Assembly (NCBI GenBank): GCA_037349105.1
Contig: JAYJMM010000114.1
Span: 3,525,501 to 3,589,500 of the forward strand
Direction: 5' to 3'
DNA from: Limnomonas spitsbergensis
Taxonomy: Eukaryota > Chlorophyta > Chlorophyceae > Chlamydomonadales
DNA: 64,000 nucleotides
A model generated the notes under the pieces. It saw only the letters and a list, made by a program, of their open reading frames with translations, was not told where the DNA came from and searched no databases. Of this stretch, positions 52,892 to 63,980 are shown in pieces; within the stretch, counting starts at the first letter, position 1, and each line of letters starts with the position of its first letter. Made by a program: the position numbers and the translations under genes.

Positions 52892-55800
52892 GCTGATGCA
52901 AGAACGCAAGGAATTTCGGAAGACGAGGCCATATGGATTCGTTGCTAAGCCAGCCTCGAACCCTGACGGGGCTTTAAACCTATTTCACTGGAAGTGCTGC
53001 ATACCTGGAAAAGAAGGAACTGCCTGGGCCAAGGGGTAAGTGCATGGTTGCTGTCATGCTGCATGGGGAGGTCCTGCAGAGGGCATGCTGTTATGCTGCA
53101 TGGGGGAGGTCTTGCTTTGATGATTGCCCATCGTGTGGCCTGAGAGTAATGCTGTGTTTATTTCAGTGTGCACCAAAGCATGTTTGGCTGACCGTTAGGT
53201 GGCTACCATTGGGCCGATACGGACTAAACCTTGAACGGCCTACAGCTGGTGGCTGCGCAGGGCATGCCACAGACCCCGCAGCCATATATTGTGATGTAGC
53301 TGAATTGTAGATACAAACTCAACACAAAGCAGTGGTTTAATGAGGGCATTGCTTTCAGCTGTGGCGCAAGGCCATGGATTTGACGTTACCCTGGCAACAT
53401 ACCGGCACTTGACTGATAGCTCACATGCTGCTTTTCTTAGAAGCGGCAAGAGTCTCATCAGGGGTCTCATCAAGCAAAATTGACTCCAGGAATGACCATT
53501 TTCTGAAAGGGGTGCATTAAACACGCTCTCAAGGTTATACCGCGAGCATTGTCTTGCAATTCTGCACCCCACTCATGCATGGCTTTTGCAAGTTACATTT
53601 GTTGCAATACGGTATCCTCAAGTAACTGCTTCCTGCTATGCTGCGCAGGAAATACCCTGTTGAACTGAAATTCTCGAATGATTACCCCACAAAAGCTCCT
53701 ACAGCTGCGTTTCCCAAGGGTTTCCTCCACCCAAATGTGTATCCGAGTGGAGAGGTAAGAGAAGCTGCTTATTTGAGGGTGCATCAGCTGTAATTCAGGT
53801 ACATCACGGCCTATGGCCGTGGAGGCCTAGTGCAGCATGCCCTGCTGCTTGGGCCATTGGCCGTAGGTTGCTTTGCCTGTCTCCCATCGGCCTAGTGGTG
53901 GCTACCGAGCGGCCTGCCAATGGTGGGCTGCTGCGCACTAAAATGAGCTCACTGGTGTGAGATCAGCCATTTCCAGTTTTCCACTGACCTTGGCTTTCTT
54001 TTCAAGTTGTGAGGCTGGTGCTTGCTGCTGGTGCTGCATCCTGCTTCGCAGTAAACAAATGAACAGCTTGTGTCTTTCACTCAATTTTGTTTGTCGGGGG
54101 CTGATTTGGTTTCTGTTTGTATAAACAAACCTAGGCCGTCACTTTCTCGTGGTGTCGAGTGTTTGTACAATTGAGCTAGGAGGCTCACTATCCTGAGTTG
54201 TCCAATGTTTTCTAAATCAAGCTAGGCAGCTCACTGTCTCTAGTTATCGAGTGCTTGCATAGTCAAGCTAGGAGGCTCACTGTCTCTAGTTATCAAGTGC
54301 TTGTATAATCAAGCTAGGAGGCTCATTGTCTTGAGTTGTCCAGTGCTTGTATGATCAATTAATCATGCTAGGCAGCTTCCTGTCTCAATGTGGCAGTTTC
54401 CTGTCTCGATTAGTCGATCGTATGCCTTTTCACCCTCGCAGATTTGTCTCTCGATTTTGAATGACGATCCCGACCTGTGTGGTAATTGGGCTCCTTCACT
54501 AACGGTCGGGCAGGTGCGTGAAAACAAGGGACAATTGTGCGACAGTGTCTATTCTAGCGCGCACCAGGCAACCTTCGGGAAGCTGCGGGGCGGCCACCGC
54601 TGGGCCAATGGGGACCAAACCTTGACCGGTGGCCCATACAACAGGGCTTGTGTCACCAGGCCCCCCTGGGCTGATGCCTTGATGTAGCTGAATTGTAGCT
54701 GAGGCAAATGCTAACATCAATGGAGGTGTGGGATGCCTGGATATGGCCCTTGCCGGTGGTGTGTGAGCAGAACGCACGTCTCCCCAGCACGTGATAATCA
54801 TCTCATGAGGCTTTTACCGGGTATTCATTCCTGCGGACAGAAACATATTGTGAATGATTTGAAGGGGAAGAAAATGTATCTCAGCGAGTGTCCCTGTTCT
54901 ATGAGCTGTAATTTGTTTTCTAATGCGTGTCATTGCATTCTGACTCACAGATTTTGACAGGCATTCAGGACCTCCTAAATGAGCCAAACCTGCTTTCCCC
55001 GGCACAGGTACGTCCCCCGAGGGGCTTATATATGTGATTCTAAGGATTTTCAGCATCCTGAAATCCTGTTGAGTAAATTATACAATCTTGATTTCTTCTC
55101 GATACCGTACTTGGGATTTCCAAGTATTTAATATTTTCCACGGAACGATACTGTTTCCCTGTATTAAAATTCAAGGCCATCATTTTCTTCTTGCGGTTTA
55201 ACGTTGCGAGGGAATATAAGGCATGGAAATAATGCTAGAAACTGGCTGCCTCTTCATTGGTGCAAACATGGGGAGCTCGGGAGGCTTCCTATGTCCACGC
55301 TCCATGATTTATGATTTGAGGTGGAGAATCGTCCCATTGGTTGCGGCGAACTGGCAACCTGGGTCAGTCGGCCCAAGCACGAGGATCTGATTCAGTTACT
55401 GTGGTGGTTTACAAAACATGTTTGCATCCCTGCAACTCACCTTGGCAGGTCGTATGAGACGCCAGGCGGTGTGTACATTGCCCTGCAACAAATGCTAATT
55501 TTATCTTTATCCAGGGAAATTCAAAATGTTTTTCATCGATTCATTATTTCAGGGTCACCCGTATTTGCGTCATACATGCGCATCTTATTTCCACCGGCCA
55601 TGAGTTCCACCGGCCGGGAGACCTCGGGAGGCTCCCAGCCTCCGAACCCTTCCCTCAACTTAAATCCATCACCCCCCCGGCCATGCTCACCCCCAGCCGT
55701 AGCCGACCTAGCTTACTAGTGCTATGCAGTATTTTTTCCCGAAATTCAATACCGTATTTGTTGTTTTAGTGCCATGCAGTTGAAGTGTGTACCGGACCGC

Positions 55801-56347
55801 CTTTGAAGAGCTGTTGGGTGGCCATCATTGGTCTGATGGGGACCAAACCTTGACCAGCCTACGGCCGGTGGCCCAAGCAACAGGGTATGCTGCACCAAGC
55901 CCTGCCGGCCGTAGGCCGGGATGTAGCTGAAGTGTAGCTGAAGCAACCTGGATTCAACAGTTGTGCCATCCTGTCATCAGGTCAGCAATAGACTGAATGA
56001 TCGTCCTGTGTGCTGACCCCAGGATCGCGCGTATAAACTTCTCAAGACCGATCCTGTGAAGTACGCCAGGTGGGTACAGGCGCATGGACATGTGAAGCAG
56101 CGCGGACGCATGGGCATGGCAAGTACATGCGGACGCATAGGCATGTGAAGCTAGTGCAGACGCATGGGCATGTATAGCACATGCCGATGCATGGGCATGT
56201 CTGCATGTGCAAGTTCCGGTGCGTGCCTTACAGGGCTTCCTTTACCCAAGCGCACGCACTGACTGACATAAGCCTGCTTAAAACACCCGCAGGGACGTTC
56301 GCAGGCAGGCGGAACAGTACGCTGTGCTGGAGGGTTCAGACGAGTGA
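52892..56347 (+). CDS. UBC9: UBC9-like SUMO-conjugating enzyme E2, 5' exon unresolved
   Basis: Exons 52892-53035, 53649-53754, 54442-54513, 54951-55007, 56023-56069 and 56293-56347 join in phase into 160 residues ending YAVLEGSDE. The product would carry SUMO as a thioester and pass it to lysines, usually in the nucleus. Diagnostic stretches: [20 protein letters not shown] (SUMO-binding N-terminal helix), [11 protein letters not shown] (HPN box), ICLSILNDD (active Cys at 54445-54447) and [16 protein letters not shown]. The length fits UBC9 (about 158-160). The first exon must end in phase 2. ATG 52435 with donor GTATGA at 52452 gives MRLSI and fits the phase, but it is weak. Odd points: [10 protein letters not shown] replaces the shorter family loop after the active site, giving a few extra residues and a second Cys, and W-R-P is W-A-P. 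A paralog of the main UBC9 is possible. Confidence 0.88.
53160..53312 (+). repeat. R3 repeat copy, intron of UBC9-like gene
   Basis: GTGTGCACCAAAGCATGTTT start, GACTAAACCTTGAACGGCCT middle, GATGTAGCTGAATTGTAG end. Confidence 0.8.
53775..53945 (-). repeat. R3 repeat copy, inverted, intron of UBC9-like gene
   Basis: CAGCTGTAATTCAGGTACAT then CAGCATGCCCTGCTGCTTGG and GGGCTGCTGCGCACT. Confidence 0.8.
54140..54380 (+). repeat. ~55-bp tandem repeats, intron of UBC9-like gene
   Basis: About four to five units of AAGCTAGGAGGCTCACTGTC followed by TCTAGTTATCAAGTGCTTG, upstream of the active-site exon. Confidence 0.85.
54555..54705 (+). repeat. R3 repeat copy, intron of UBC9-like gene
   Basis: GCGCACCAGGCAACCTTCGG start, CCAATGGGGACCAAACCTTG middle, GATGTAGCTGAATTGTAGCT end. 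Confidence 0.85.
55785..55945 (+). repeat. R3 repeat copy, intron of UBC9-like gene
   Basis: GTGTACCGGACCGCCTTTGA start, GATGGGGACCAAACCTTGAC middle, ATGTAGCTGAAGTGTAGCTG end. One of the best-preserved copies. Confidence 0.9.
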
Positions 56348-57721
56348 ATGAGCAGAGCAAGGGACCTTCGATGGGCGTTGGATCAGCTGAATGCTTTATT
56401 CTGAACAGTCTTCATTTTAGTAGGCTTCGGCTACACTTCAACTACATCCCGGCCTACAGCTGGCAGGGCCCGGCGCAGCTAGCCCTGCTGGTTTGGCCAA
56501 CAGCCGTATGCCGGTTTAGGATAGGTCCCAATCGGCCCTGTGGTGGCCGCCAGTGGGCCCCTTGGCGGTCTAGTGTGCGCTTGCACATCCACAGAAGTTC
56601 TGGAAATCATTCCCTGCCATGACTGTGACATGCCTTGGCAGCGATTGAGCTACCCCAAAAGCACTGCCACAGTGCTTAAGCGCCAGTGCTTGGTTTGAAT
56701 ACCATGTTCTGGAACGCAGGAGTTCACTTCGTATCCCCATTTCAGCAGGCATGCTCTTATTTGTGCAGCAGCCCAATTTATCGGATGGATTTATTATGGG
56801 GAGTGGCCATTCTAGATTGAAGTGGAGCATTTAGGGGCGCCGCGCAACACGAGGCGAGAGGACACTGGTTTTAGCTTGCAACTCATCGCCTTGTTCTTTG
56901 TGGGACCCTGTAGCTGGGGATAATACCTCGTCCGGCATCTATATCAGTGGTGATTGCAGGGGTGATGATAAGGAGCCTGAGGGTCCGTGAGGGTATATGC
57001 CGTTTTTGTTGGGGCGGCTGTGTTAGGGCCTGTCGCTGTCTCTGTTGTTTTGTATGCTTGTGTCTAAAGCGGTTTGTGGGCACTTTTCATGTGCGTCTTC
57101 ATGGCACTCAAGGGACTAAGGAGATCTTTGTTTGCCAGGGACTGAAAGACTGGAGCCTAGGATTTAGTTCCGCCGCCAAGCATGTGCTGTTACACGCCTC
57201 AGTTCCAGCTGAAGTACGAGAGGTTGCATTTTTGTGAACTCGGGGTGACATCGGTTTGTGCAGTTTAAGATGGCCCTGAAAGAGGAAACTTCGCAAATCC
57301 GTTACAGAGAAAGAAACAGGTCATGACAGTACACATCTAGGCCATGATGAAATTCAGCATGGCTCAGGAGAAGTGATTTTGAGAGAACTTCCAGTTCAGG
57401 TAGAGCTGGATCACATCTGTCAGGAAAATAGTGCTATTATGAATGGAGCTTTGGAAAGTGGGAGGTACGATAACCAGATAAATTATTCTGTTAGGGGATG
57501 CAGGGCTACCAGCCCAGCCGTGTAGCTGACCGGTTTAGCTGACTGCCTTAAGCTACAATATGTGTTCCGTACTTATTTACCCGGGGTGAGACAAGTTGAA
57601 TTGCATAATTAAGAGTAGTTATAGTCACAGTCGTAAATGATGTCATGATTCGAGAATCGCCGAGGGATCACGAACCGTTGCCCTAGCCTAGCGGCCCTCA
57701 TTGCGGTCTTGCTACCTGCAA
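56348..57721. other. Intergenic region, UBC9-like to helical-repeat gene
   Basis: Holds the 3' flank of the UBC9-like gene, one inverted R3 copy and otherwise unique DNA. No coding exon or RNA gene was recognised. Confidence 0.5.
56418..56585 (-). repeat. R3 repeat copy, inverted
   Basis: GGCTACACTTCAACTACATC start, AGCTAGCCCTGCTGGTTTGG middle, GCGGTCTAGTGTGCGC end, just after the UBC9-like stop codon. Confidence 0.8.
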
Positions 57722-60700
57722 ATGAGGTCATACAGATGTGCGCATACGCAATGCAGCCGTCGCCTATTGCGAGCTATTTATCAGCTCTCGGATGCGCCGT
57801 CGGCACCTCAATCCAGGCGAAGCATGCGCCTGGTAAGCTTCTCGTCATCGCGACGCGGTACAGGCCCCGGCCTTATCCTCTCCTGGCTGCAGGAATCAAG
57901 CTCGCAGCGGAGGCAGACTCAGGAGGATGTCCGGAGGGCGTCCGTGTACGACGATGATGAGGATGGTCCTGAAAACCTAGACGACCTCGTTTTTCTCCCT
58001 GAACCGGTAAGCACACTTACTAATACCTAGCGGGAGGCCTCCGCTCTTTTGCCTCGGACACCCGTTATTCTCTTGCATGGCTGTGAATCATGGTGACGCC
58101 ATGCTAGTTGGTGCCAGGGATGATTCGCAGCCATGCAAGGCGACAGAGTTGCATGGCTTTACTGCGTCTTTGTCTCGCCCTTCAGGCCCAGCGGAGAGAA
58201 GTCCTGCGATTGATGCAGCCGCCGAGCATGGCAAAGGCAAACAGCCGCCCGATTCAGCGGCCGCCGCCCGCTGCCGCAAGGCAGCTGAGCAGCCCCATCC
58301 AGCAGCAGCCGACCAAGGAAGCGGTGCGACTAGCGTACCCTCCTCCTAATGGACGAAGCGATTCGTTCATTCAAGCAGACTCGCCAAGGCAGACCTCAGA
58401 TCTAGATCTTCGGGATCCTTCCACATCCGATGCGCGCCGCTCTCCTCCTAGGTCGCCGCCGGCACGAGCCCTGGGCGCAAGAGCCTCCGATGAATGGGGC
58501 AGCAGCAACAGGTCCAGCGGCAGCTGGACAGCTCCTCCCACGCTTCCTTGGCAGGCCCCCAGCGGTGCAGCCGCCGAGGAGGGACGGCGGGTCGGTTCTC
58601 AGATCCGCGCCTGCAGTGACTGGTTCCAGCTGCGGGCCGTTTTGACGACCGCCAGTAGAGTCTCCCTGAACATGCTGAACGCAACCTCGACGCTGTCACG
58701 CCTCGCGGCCATTGCGCGGTACCCCATGAAGGTAGCTGAAGCCATGCAGCTCGCGCCTGCCATTGGATCTCACTCTCGCTTTGCTTTCGCGTCTTCGCCA
58801 GCACGCTGTGTCCACTTCCTGCTTGCCTTAGGGTTGATGTTAAGGCGGAGGGCTTAGGTTTTGGGCTAAGGTGCTCATGGTGAAGGTTACGGGCTAGGAG
58901 GTAGAGGTAGGGTTCAGGGCTTAGGTTGTGGGCTGAGGTGCTCATGGCTAAGGTTACAGGCTTAGAGGTAGAGGTAGGATAAGGTCTAAGGGTTTGGGAT
59001 CAGTTGCTCATGGCACAGGTTACGGGCTTAGAGGTAGAGGTAGGGTCCAAGCCTTAGGGTGACGAGGAGGCCTAAAAGTTAGGGTGGGGTATAGCACACA
59101 CTGTCTGTAGTGGCTGACCGTAACCCACAGGTGCCAGGAACGGCTCGCTTGAACTGGTAGCGCGTCTGGCAAATTATTGTTCGCCTTCCCGATGCCTCCT
59201 GGGCCTCCAGTATCTCTTCCTGTGTTGTTGTGCTTTTTCAACCTGATGCCACCTACAAGCCCAGGAGGCAATTTTCTTCTCCTCCTCCCCTGCCACCCCC
59301 ATTCTCATCCTGTTTTCCTTATTTTCCATCCTGATGCCACCCAAAGGCCCAAGATGTAGCGGCCTCCTCATTTTAAACTCATCCTGTTTGACCTGATGCC
59401 ACCTATGGGCCCAGGGGCGGAGTCTTCTTATCCTTTATCTCCCCAGTTTTTGACATGGTGCCATGTGCAGGCCCAGGCGTTCGCTACCTTATCTTATTTT
59501 TTCTCATCTTTTTTACAACCCAATGCCACCCTGAAGCCCAGGAGGCAGCAGCTTTCTCAATTTTCATTCCCATCCTATGTCTACCCGATGACACCTGCAG
59601 GCCCAGGTGTCGGCAGCTTTGTCACCTTCCTATCATCCTTCTTCAATCCGATGCAACCTGCAGGTCTAGGAGACAACAGTTTTCTCATCCTTCCCCACAC
59701 CTTTCCTCTCATCCTTTTCCCATCCTTTTTTAACTGATGCCACCCGCAGGCCCAGGAGGCGGCAGCCTTCTCATCCTTCCTCGAATCTCTTGTGCTCCCC
59801 TTGACGTCACGCTGCATGGCCGACATGGGCCCGCGGGAGCTGTGCACCTGCTGCCACTCGCTCGCCTTGCTGGCTCACCCGCCTCCCGCCGCCTGGCTGT
59901 CCTGCCTGCTCTCCGAGTCGCACCGCCAGCTGCACTCGTTCAACGCCCGCGACCTCTCGACGCTCGCCTGGGCCCTCGGCACGCTGAGCCAGGCCCAGCG
60001 TCTGCGCCAGAGCCCGCCAATGGACCCGCGGAAACGGCCCGCGCCGGCAGCTGCGGGAGGCGGCCCCCCCCGGCACACACACTGGCCGTTAGGTCTGCAG
60101 GATGCTGCTGCTGCGAGTTTCGAAAACAGCCAAGGCAGCATCCAGAACGGACGGGCCTCTACCGAGGCCTCGGCGTCCGCGCCCCCAGGCCCGCCGCAGT
60201 GGCGACCGCCTCATGGCGGCAGCAGCCAGCCCACTCCCGCGGCTCCGCAAAACAGATTCGGCCAAGATTCGCTTGGGCCGGTTGGAGCCCCTGGCCGGGC
60301 GGAGTTCCTTGAGCGGCTTGAGGTGGTGTGCGTGGCCCGCATGCACAGCTTCAACCCGCAGGACTTGTCGACGCTGGCGGTGGGCCTGTCAAGGCTGCAG
60401 CACAGCCCAGGCAACAGCTGGAGCGGAGCCTACCTTGAACGTGTCGCAGTGGTGCTGAATATGTGCAACCCGCAGGTGAGCTCAATAGCTCATGAACCCT
60501 GAAGTCATGAACCTTGGCTCATGAACCCTGAACTCATGAAACCTGAACTCATGAACCCTGAACCCTGAACTCATGAACCCTGAACCCTGACCTCATGAAT
60601 CCTGAACTCATGAACCCTGAACCCTGAACTCATGAACCCTGAACCCTGAACTCATGAACCCTGAACTCATGAACCCTGAACCCTGAACCCTAAATGGGCC

Positions 60701-62368
60701 GCAGTGGTGCTGAACATGTGCAGCCCGCAGGTGATTCCATTTAGGCCTTATTCTTTGTCCCGTACGTGTACCTGGATTCCATACGTGTTGCGGGATTCCA
60801 TGCATGTACTGCTCCACCTGTGTGTGCAGAGCTTGTACTTCTACTACTGTGTTCCATGTGTGCCTTCGCCTCTGACCGATGACACTCCCCCTCCCCCCTC
60901 TCCAACTCCTGCCTGCTTCCAGGCACTGTCCAACATCCTACACTCCTTGGACCAGATGGGGGTTCAGCCGAGCTTAGAGTGGCTGAGCTGCTTTGCCAGG
61001 GTCTCGCAGCCCGTGCTGCCGTCCTGCACCGGGCATGCCCTCGCCAGCCTGGCGGGAGCCATGGGGAAAATGTGCTCTGCCCTGGTCAGCCCGACAGGGC
61101 ACGGTGTCGGCGGCGCCACCGCAGGGCAGGACAGTCAGGGGGCGGCCTCAGAGCATAGCCTGCAAGACGCAGAGCGAGCGGGGGTGTGGGATCCGCGGGA
61201 CGTCTCGTCCGGCCGCTCACGAGGGCTGCTGGAGGGTGGCGGTCGACCGCCGACGGTGGACCTCAGCTCCTGGGTTGTTGCGCTGGTTTCGGAGTCCCAG
61301 GTTCGGCTTCAGGAAGCGCCCTGCAGCCTTTCGAGCAGCAACGGGAGCGCCGTTGCGGGCGGGAAGGGTCTGGGGTGCGAAGACTTGGAATGTCTGGCGC
61401 TGGCGCTGCCCAACCTGTCTACCATGCTGGGCCGTTGGAACAGCCATGGGCCCGAACCTTCCTGTACAGATGAAAGTTGTGCTGGTCCTGGGCCGGACCC
61501 TGCCCAGCACGGCGGTCCTGGGCCCGACTTGCACCCGCTGGCCTCCGTCTGGCTCCAAGACCTGCAGGCAGCCATGCTGCATCGGCTCCCGTTGTTTTCA
61601 CCCGCGCAGCTCGCGAACGTGCTGATGGCGCTCGCCCGCGCCCACGGCCGCATCGAGGGAAACAGCGTCGTGGTGCCTCTGCAGCAGAGCGGGGCACCAC
61701 AGGCCGGCCCTGCCCGGGCAGGGCCCCAGGACGTGACCAGCGACGGTGACGGCGTGGCGGCTGGTTCCGCCTCTGGGACGCCGGATGTCGAGTTGCCACT
61801 GGGCATGCCATGGCTGCGCCAGTGGCTGCGCGCCGTCGCGCGCGCCGCGCCCTCGTTCAACTCAGCGGACAGCGCGCAGGCGCTCTGGGCGCTGGCGGCC
61901 CTAGGCACCACATGCACCCATCCCACGATGCCGGGCATGCCTGGGGTCAGCCGACGAAGCGCCAGCAGCAACGTCGGCGGCGGCGTCGCCGCCCGGGCAC
62001 GGCGCCCCGGCTTGCAGGTCTCACCGGAGTGGATGGACCATTTCCTGACGGAGACTCGTGGCAGCGTGGAGGGGATGAACTCGGGCCAGCTGGCGATGAC
62101 GGCATGGGCTGTGTCGAGCCTCGGACGCATGCCAGGCTGGCAGTGGACCCTCGCGCTGTTTGCGGCGACGGCCAGGAGCATGCGGGGCGCGGCGCCCGTT
62201 GCTGCTGGGAGGCCGCGGCCGCGCCCTACCGGCAGCAACGGGCAGCCGCCCGGCCGCTCCGGTGGCTTGTTGCCGGGGTCGGAATTGCCCGGGGCCAGCC
62301 CTGTTGCTGCGCGGGACCTGGCGGTGCTCATGTTGGGCATGGGGCGCTTGAGGCTCAGGCCTGTGCAG
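57722..62368 (+). CDS. Helical-repeat organelle RNA-binding protein (OPR/RAP-FASTK-like), 3' end outside window
   Basis: Exons 57722-58006, 58186-58731, 59756-60475 and 60923-62368 all join in phase 0, giving 999 residues before the last donor (GTGAGG at 62369); the gene runs past the window. The N-terminus (MRSYRCAHTQCSRRLLRAIY) is Arg-rich without acids, as in mitochondrial or plastid transit peptides. From exon 3 there are repeated helical units of the form WL..L...LHSFNARDLSTLAWALGTL, HSFNPQDLSTLAVGLSRL, PLFSPAQLANVLMALARAHG, PSFNSADSAQALWALAALG and GMNSGQLAMTAWAVSSLG. These match the OPR/FASTK-type repeats of algal factors that stabilise, process or translate organelle RNAs. A C-terminal RAP domain would be expected beyond the window. 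Exon 3 may also start at 59750 (tandem acceptors 6 bp apart). Long Gly/Pro/Ala-rich inserts separate the repeats. Confidence 0.8.
58840..59060 (+). repeat. ~70-bp tandem repeats in intron 2 of the helical-repeat gene
   Basis: Three units with GTGCTCATGGTGAAGGTTAC and GGCTTAGAGGTAGAGGTAGG. Confidence 0.85.
59189..59800 (+). repeat. ~65-bp intron repeats that include the exon 3 acceptor
   Basis: About nine degenerate units, each starting CTGATGCCACC and containing GCAGGCCCAGGAGGC-like sequence followed by a pyrimidine-rich stretch. The last unit (from 59735) carries the real acceptor and the first codons of exon 3. Confidence 0.85.
60485..60690 (+). repeat. CTCATGAACCCTGAA repeats, intron 3
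   Basis: Tandem runs of CTCATGAACCCTGAACCCTG with variable length, directly after the exon 3 donor. Confidence 0.9.
60697..60731 (+). repeat. Duplicated end of exon 3 with its donor
   Basis: CGCAGTGGTGCTGAACATGT then GCAGCCCGCAG|GTGA repeats the last 30 bases of exon 3 (60446-60479) with two changes. It lies in intron 3 and could serve as an alternative donor or be a decayed duplicate. Confidence 0.85.
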
Positions 62369-62399
62369 GTGAGGGTTGGGATGGTATGGTATGAGTGGA

Positions 62400-63140
62400 G
62401 GGCTGGGACTGGATTGGGCTGAATTGAGGACTGGGTTCAGGACTGGGCTGGGTTAAGGACTCGGCTGGGCTGGACTGGGTTGAGGACTGGTCTGGGCTGG
62501 GCTGGGCTGGACTGGGTTAAGGACTCGGCTGGGCTGGACTGGGTTGAGGACTGGGCTGGGCTGGGTTGAGGACTGATCTGGTCTGGGCTGGGCTGGGCTG
62601 GGCTGGGTTGGGTTGAGGGCTGGGCTGGGCTGGGTTGAGGACTGGTCTGGACTGGGCTGGGCTGGGCTGGGCTGGGTTGAGGACTGGTCTGGACTGGGCT
62701 GGGCTGGGCTGGGCTGGGTTGAGGACTGGGCTGGGCTGGGCTGGGCTGGGCTGGGTTGAGGACTGGACTGGGCTGGGTTGGGCTGGGTTGAGGACTGGGC
62801 TGGGCTGGGTTGGGCTGGGTTGAGGACTGGGCTGGGCTGGGTTGGGCTGGGTTGAGGACTGGGCTGGGCTGGGTTGGGCTGGGTTGAGGACTGGGCTGGG
62901 CTGGGTTGGGCTGGGTTGAGGACTGGGCTGGGATGGGTTGGGCTGGGTTGAGGACTGGGCTGGGCTGGGTTGGGCTGGGTTGAGGACTGGTCTGGGCTGG
63001 GTTGGGCTGGGTTGAGGACTGGGCTGGGCTGGGTTGGGCTGGGTTGAGGACTGGGCTGGGTTGGGTTGGGCTGGGTTGAGGGCTGGGCTGGGTTGGGCTG
63101 GGTTGAGGGCTGGGCTGGGTTGGGCTGGGTTGAGGACTGG
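62400..63140 (+). repeat. GGGCTGGGTTGAGGACTG minisatellite
   Basis: Units GGGCTGGGCTGGGTT and GAGGACTGG fill the start of the last visible intron of the helical-repeat gene. The long minus-strand Pro/Ser/Gln frames through it are artefacts. Confidence 0.95.
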
Positions 63141-63765
63141 GCTGGTTTGAGAACTGGGGCAGAGCTGAATTGGAGTGAGAACGATGCTGGGATGGGGTGG
63201 GTAGGGATGGGCTGTCCAGAGCTGGGATGTGCAGAGCTGGGATAAGCTGAGCTGGACTGAGCTTGGCTGAGATGGGATGGGGTGGGGAGGGCTGGGATGA
63301 GCAAGGGTGGACTGTGCAGAGCTGGAATGAGCTGAGCTGGATTGAGCTTGACTGCGATGGGATGGGCAAGGACGGGATGGGGTGGGTAGGGATGGGATGG
63401 GGTGGGATGGGATGGGACGGGCAAGGGTGGACTGTGCAGAGCTGGGATGGGCTGAGCGGGACTGAGATGGACTGAGATGGGATGAGATGGGATGGGCAAG
63501 TGTGGGCTGTTCAGAGCTGGAATGGGCTGAGCTGGACTGAGATGGACTGCGATGGGATGGGATGGGATGGGCAAGGGTGGGCTGTTCAGAGCTGGAATGG
63601 GCTGAGATTGACTGAGATGGGATGGGGTGGGGAGGGATGGGATGGACAAGGGTGGACTGTGCAGAGCTGGGATGGGCTGAAGGGGACTGAGATGGACTGA
63701 GATAGGATGGGCAAGGGTGGGCTGAGCTGAGCATAGCTGGGCTCATTAGCATTGGTCTGGGCTAG
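63141..63765 (+). repeat. GAGCTGGGATGGGCTGAG-type repeats
   Basis: Second, less regular array of GATGGGATGGGGTGGG, GTGGACTGTGCAGAGCTGG and GACTGAGATGG units continuing from the previous one. Confidence 0.9.
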
Positions 63766-63814
63766 CTGGATTATGAGCTGGGCAGGTTGTCAGCATGTGA
63801 GTGCAGTGTTTTTT

Positions 63815-63980
63815 TCCGGCTACGAGTCCACCTTTGGCAGGCCGCCCCGCGGCCGCCCGAGGCCCAATTGGGACTAAATTAGGCCCGGCCTACGGCTGGT
63901 CACCCAGGCACCTTGGCTGGCCACAACTGGGGCCCCTGTCCAGAGACTGGAATGTAGCTGGCATGTAGCTGAGGCACGAA
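63815..63980 (+). repeat. R3 repeat copy
   Basis: GTCCACCTTTGGCAGGCCGC start, CCCGGCCTACGGCTGGTCAC middle, AATGTAGCTGGCATGTAGCT end, after the minisatellites in the same intron. Confidence 0.8.

Noticed and set aside
55321..55719. 132-codon plus-strand frame
   Set aside because: It lies inside the intron between exons at 54951-55007 and 56023-56069 of the UBC9-like gene and has no recognisable domain.
62437..63752. Three overlapping minus-strand Pro/Ser/Gln frames of 310-411 codons
   Set aside because: They read through the GGGCTGGGTT minisatellite within an intron of the plus-strand gene. All three frames are open equally, the mark of repeat DNA.
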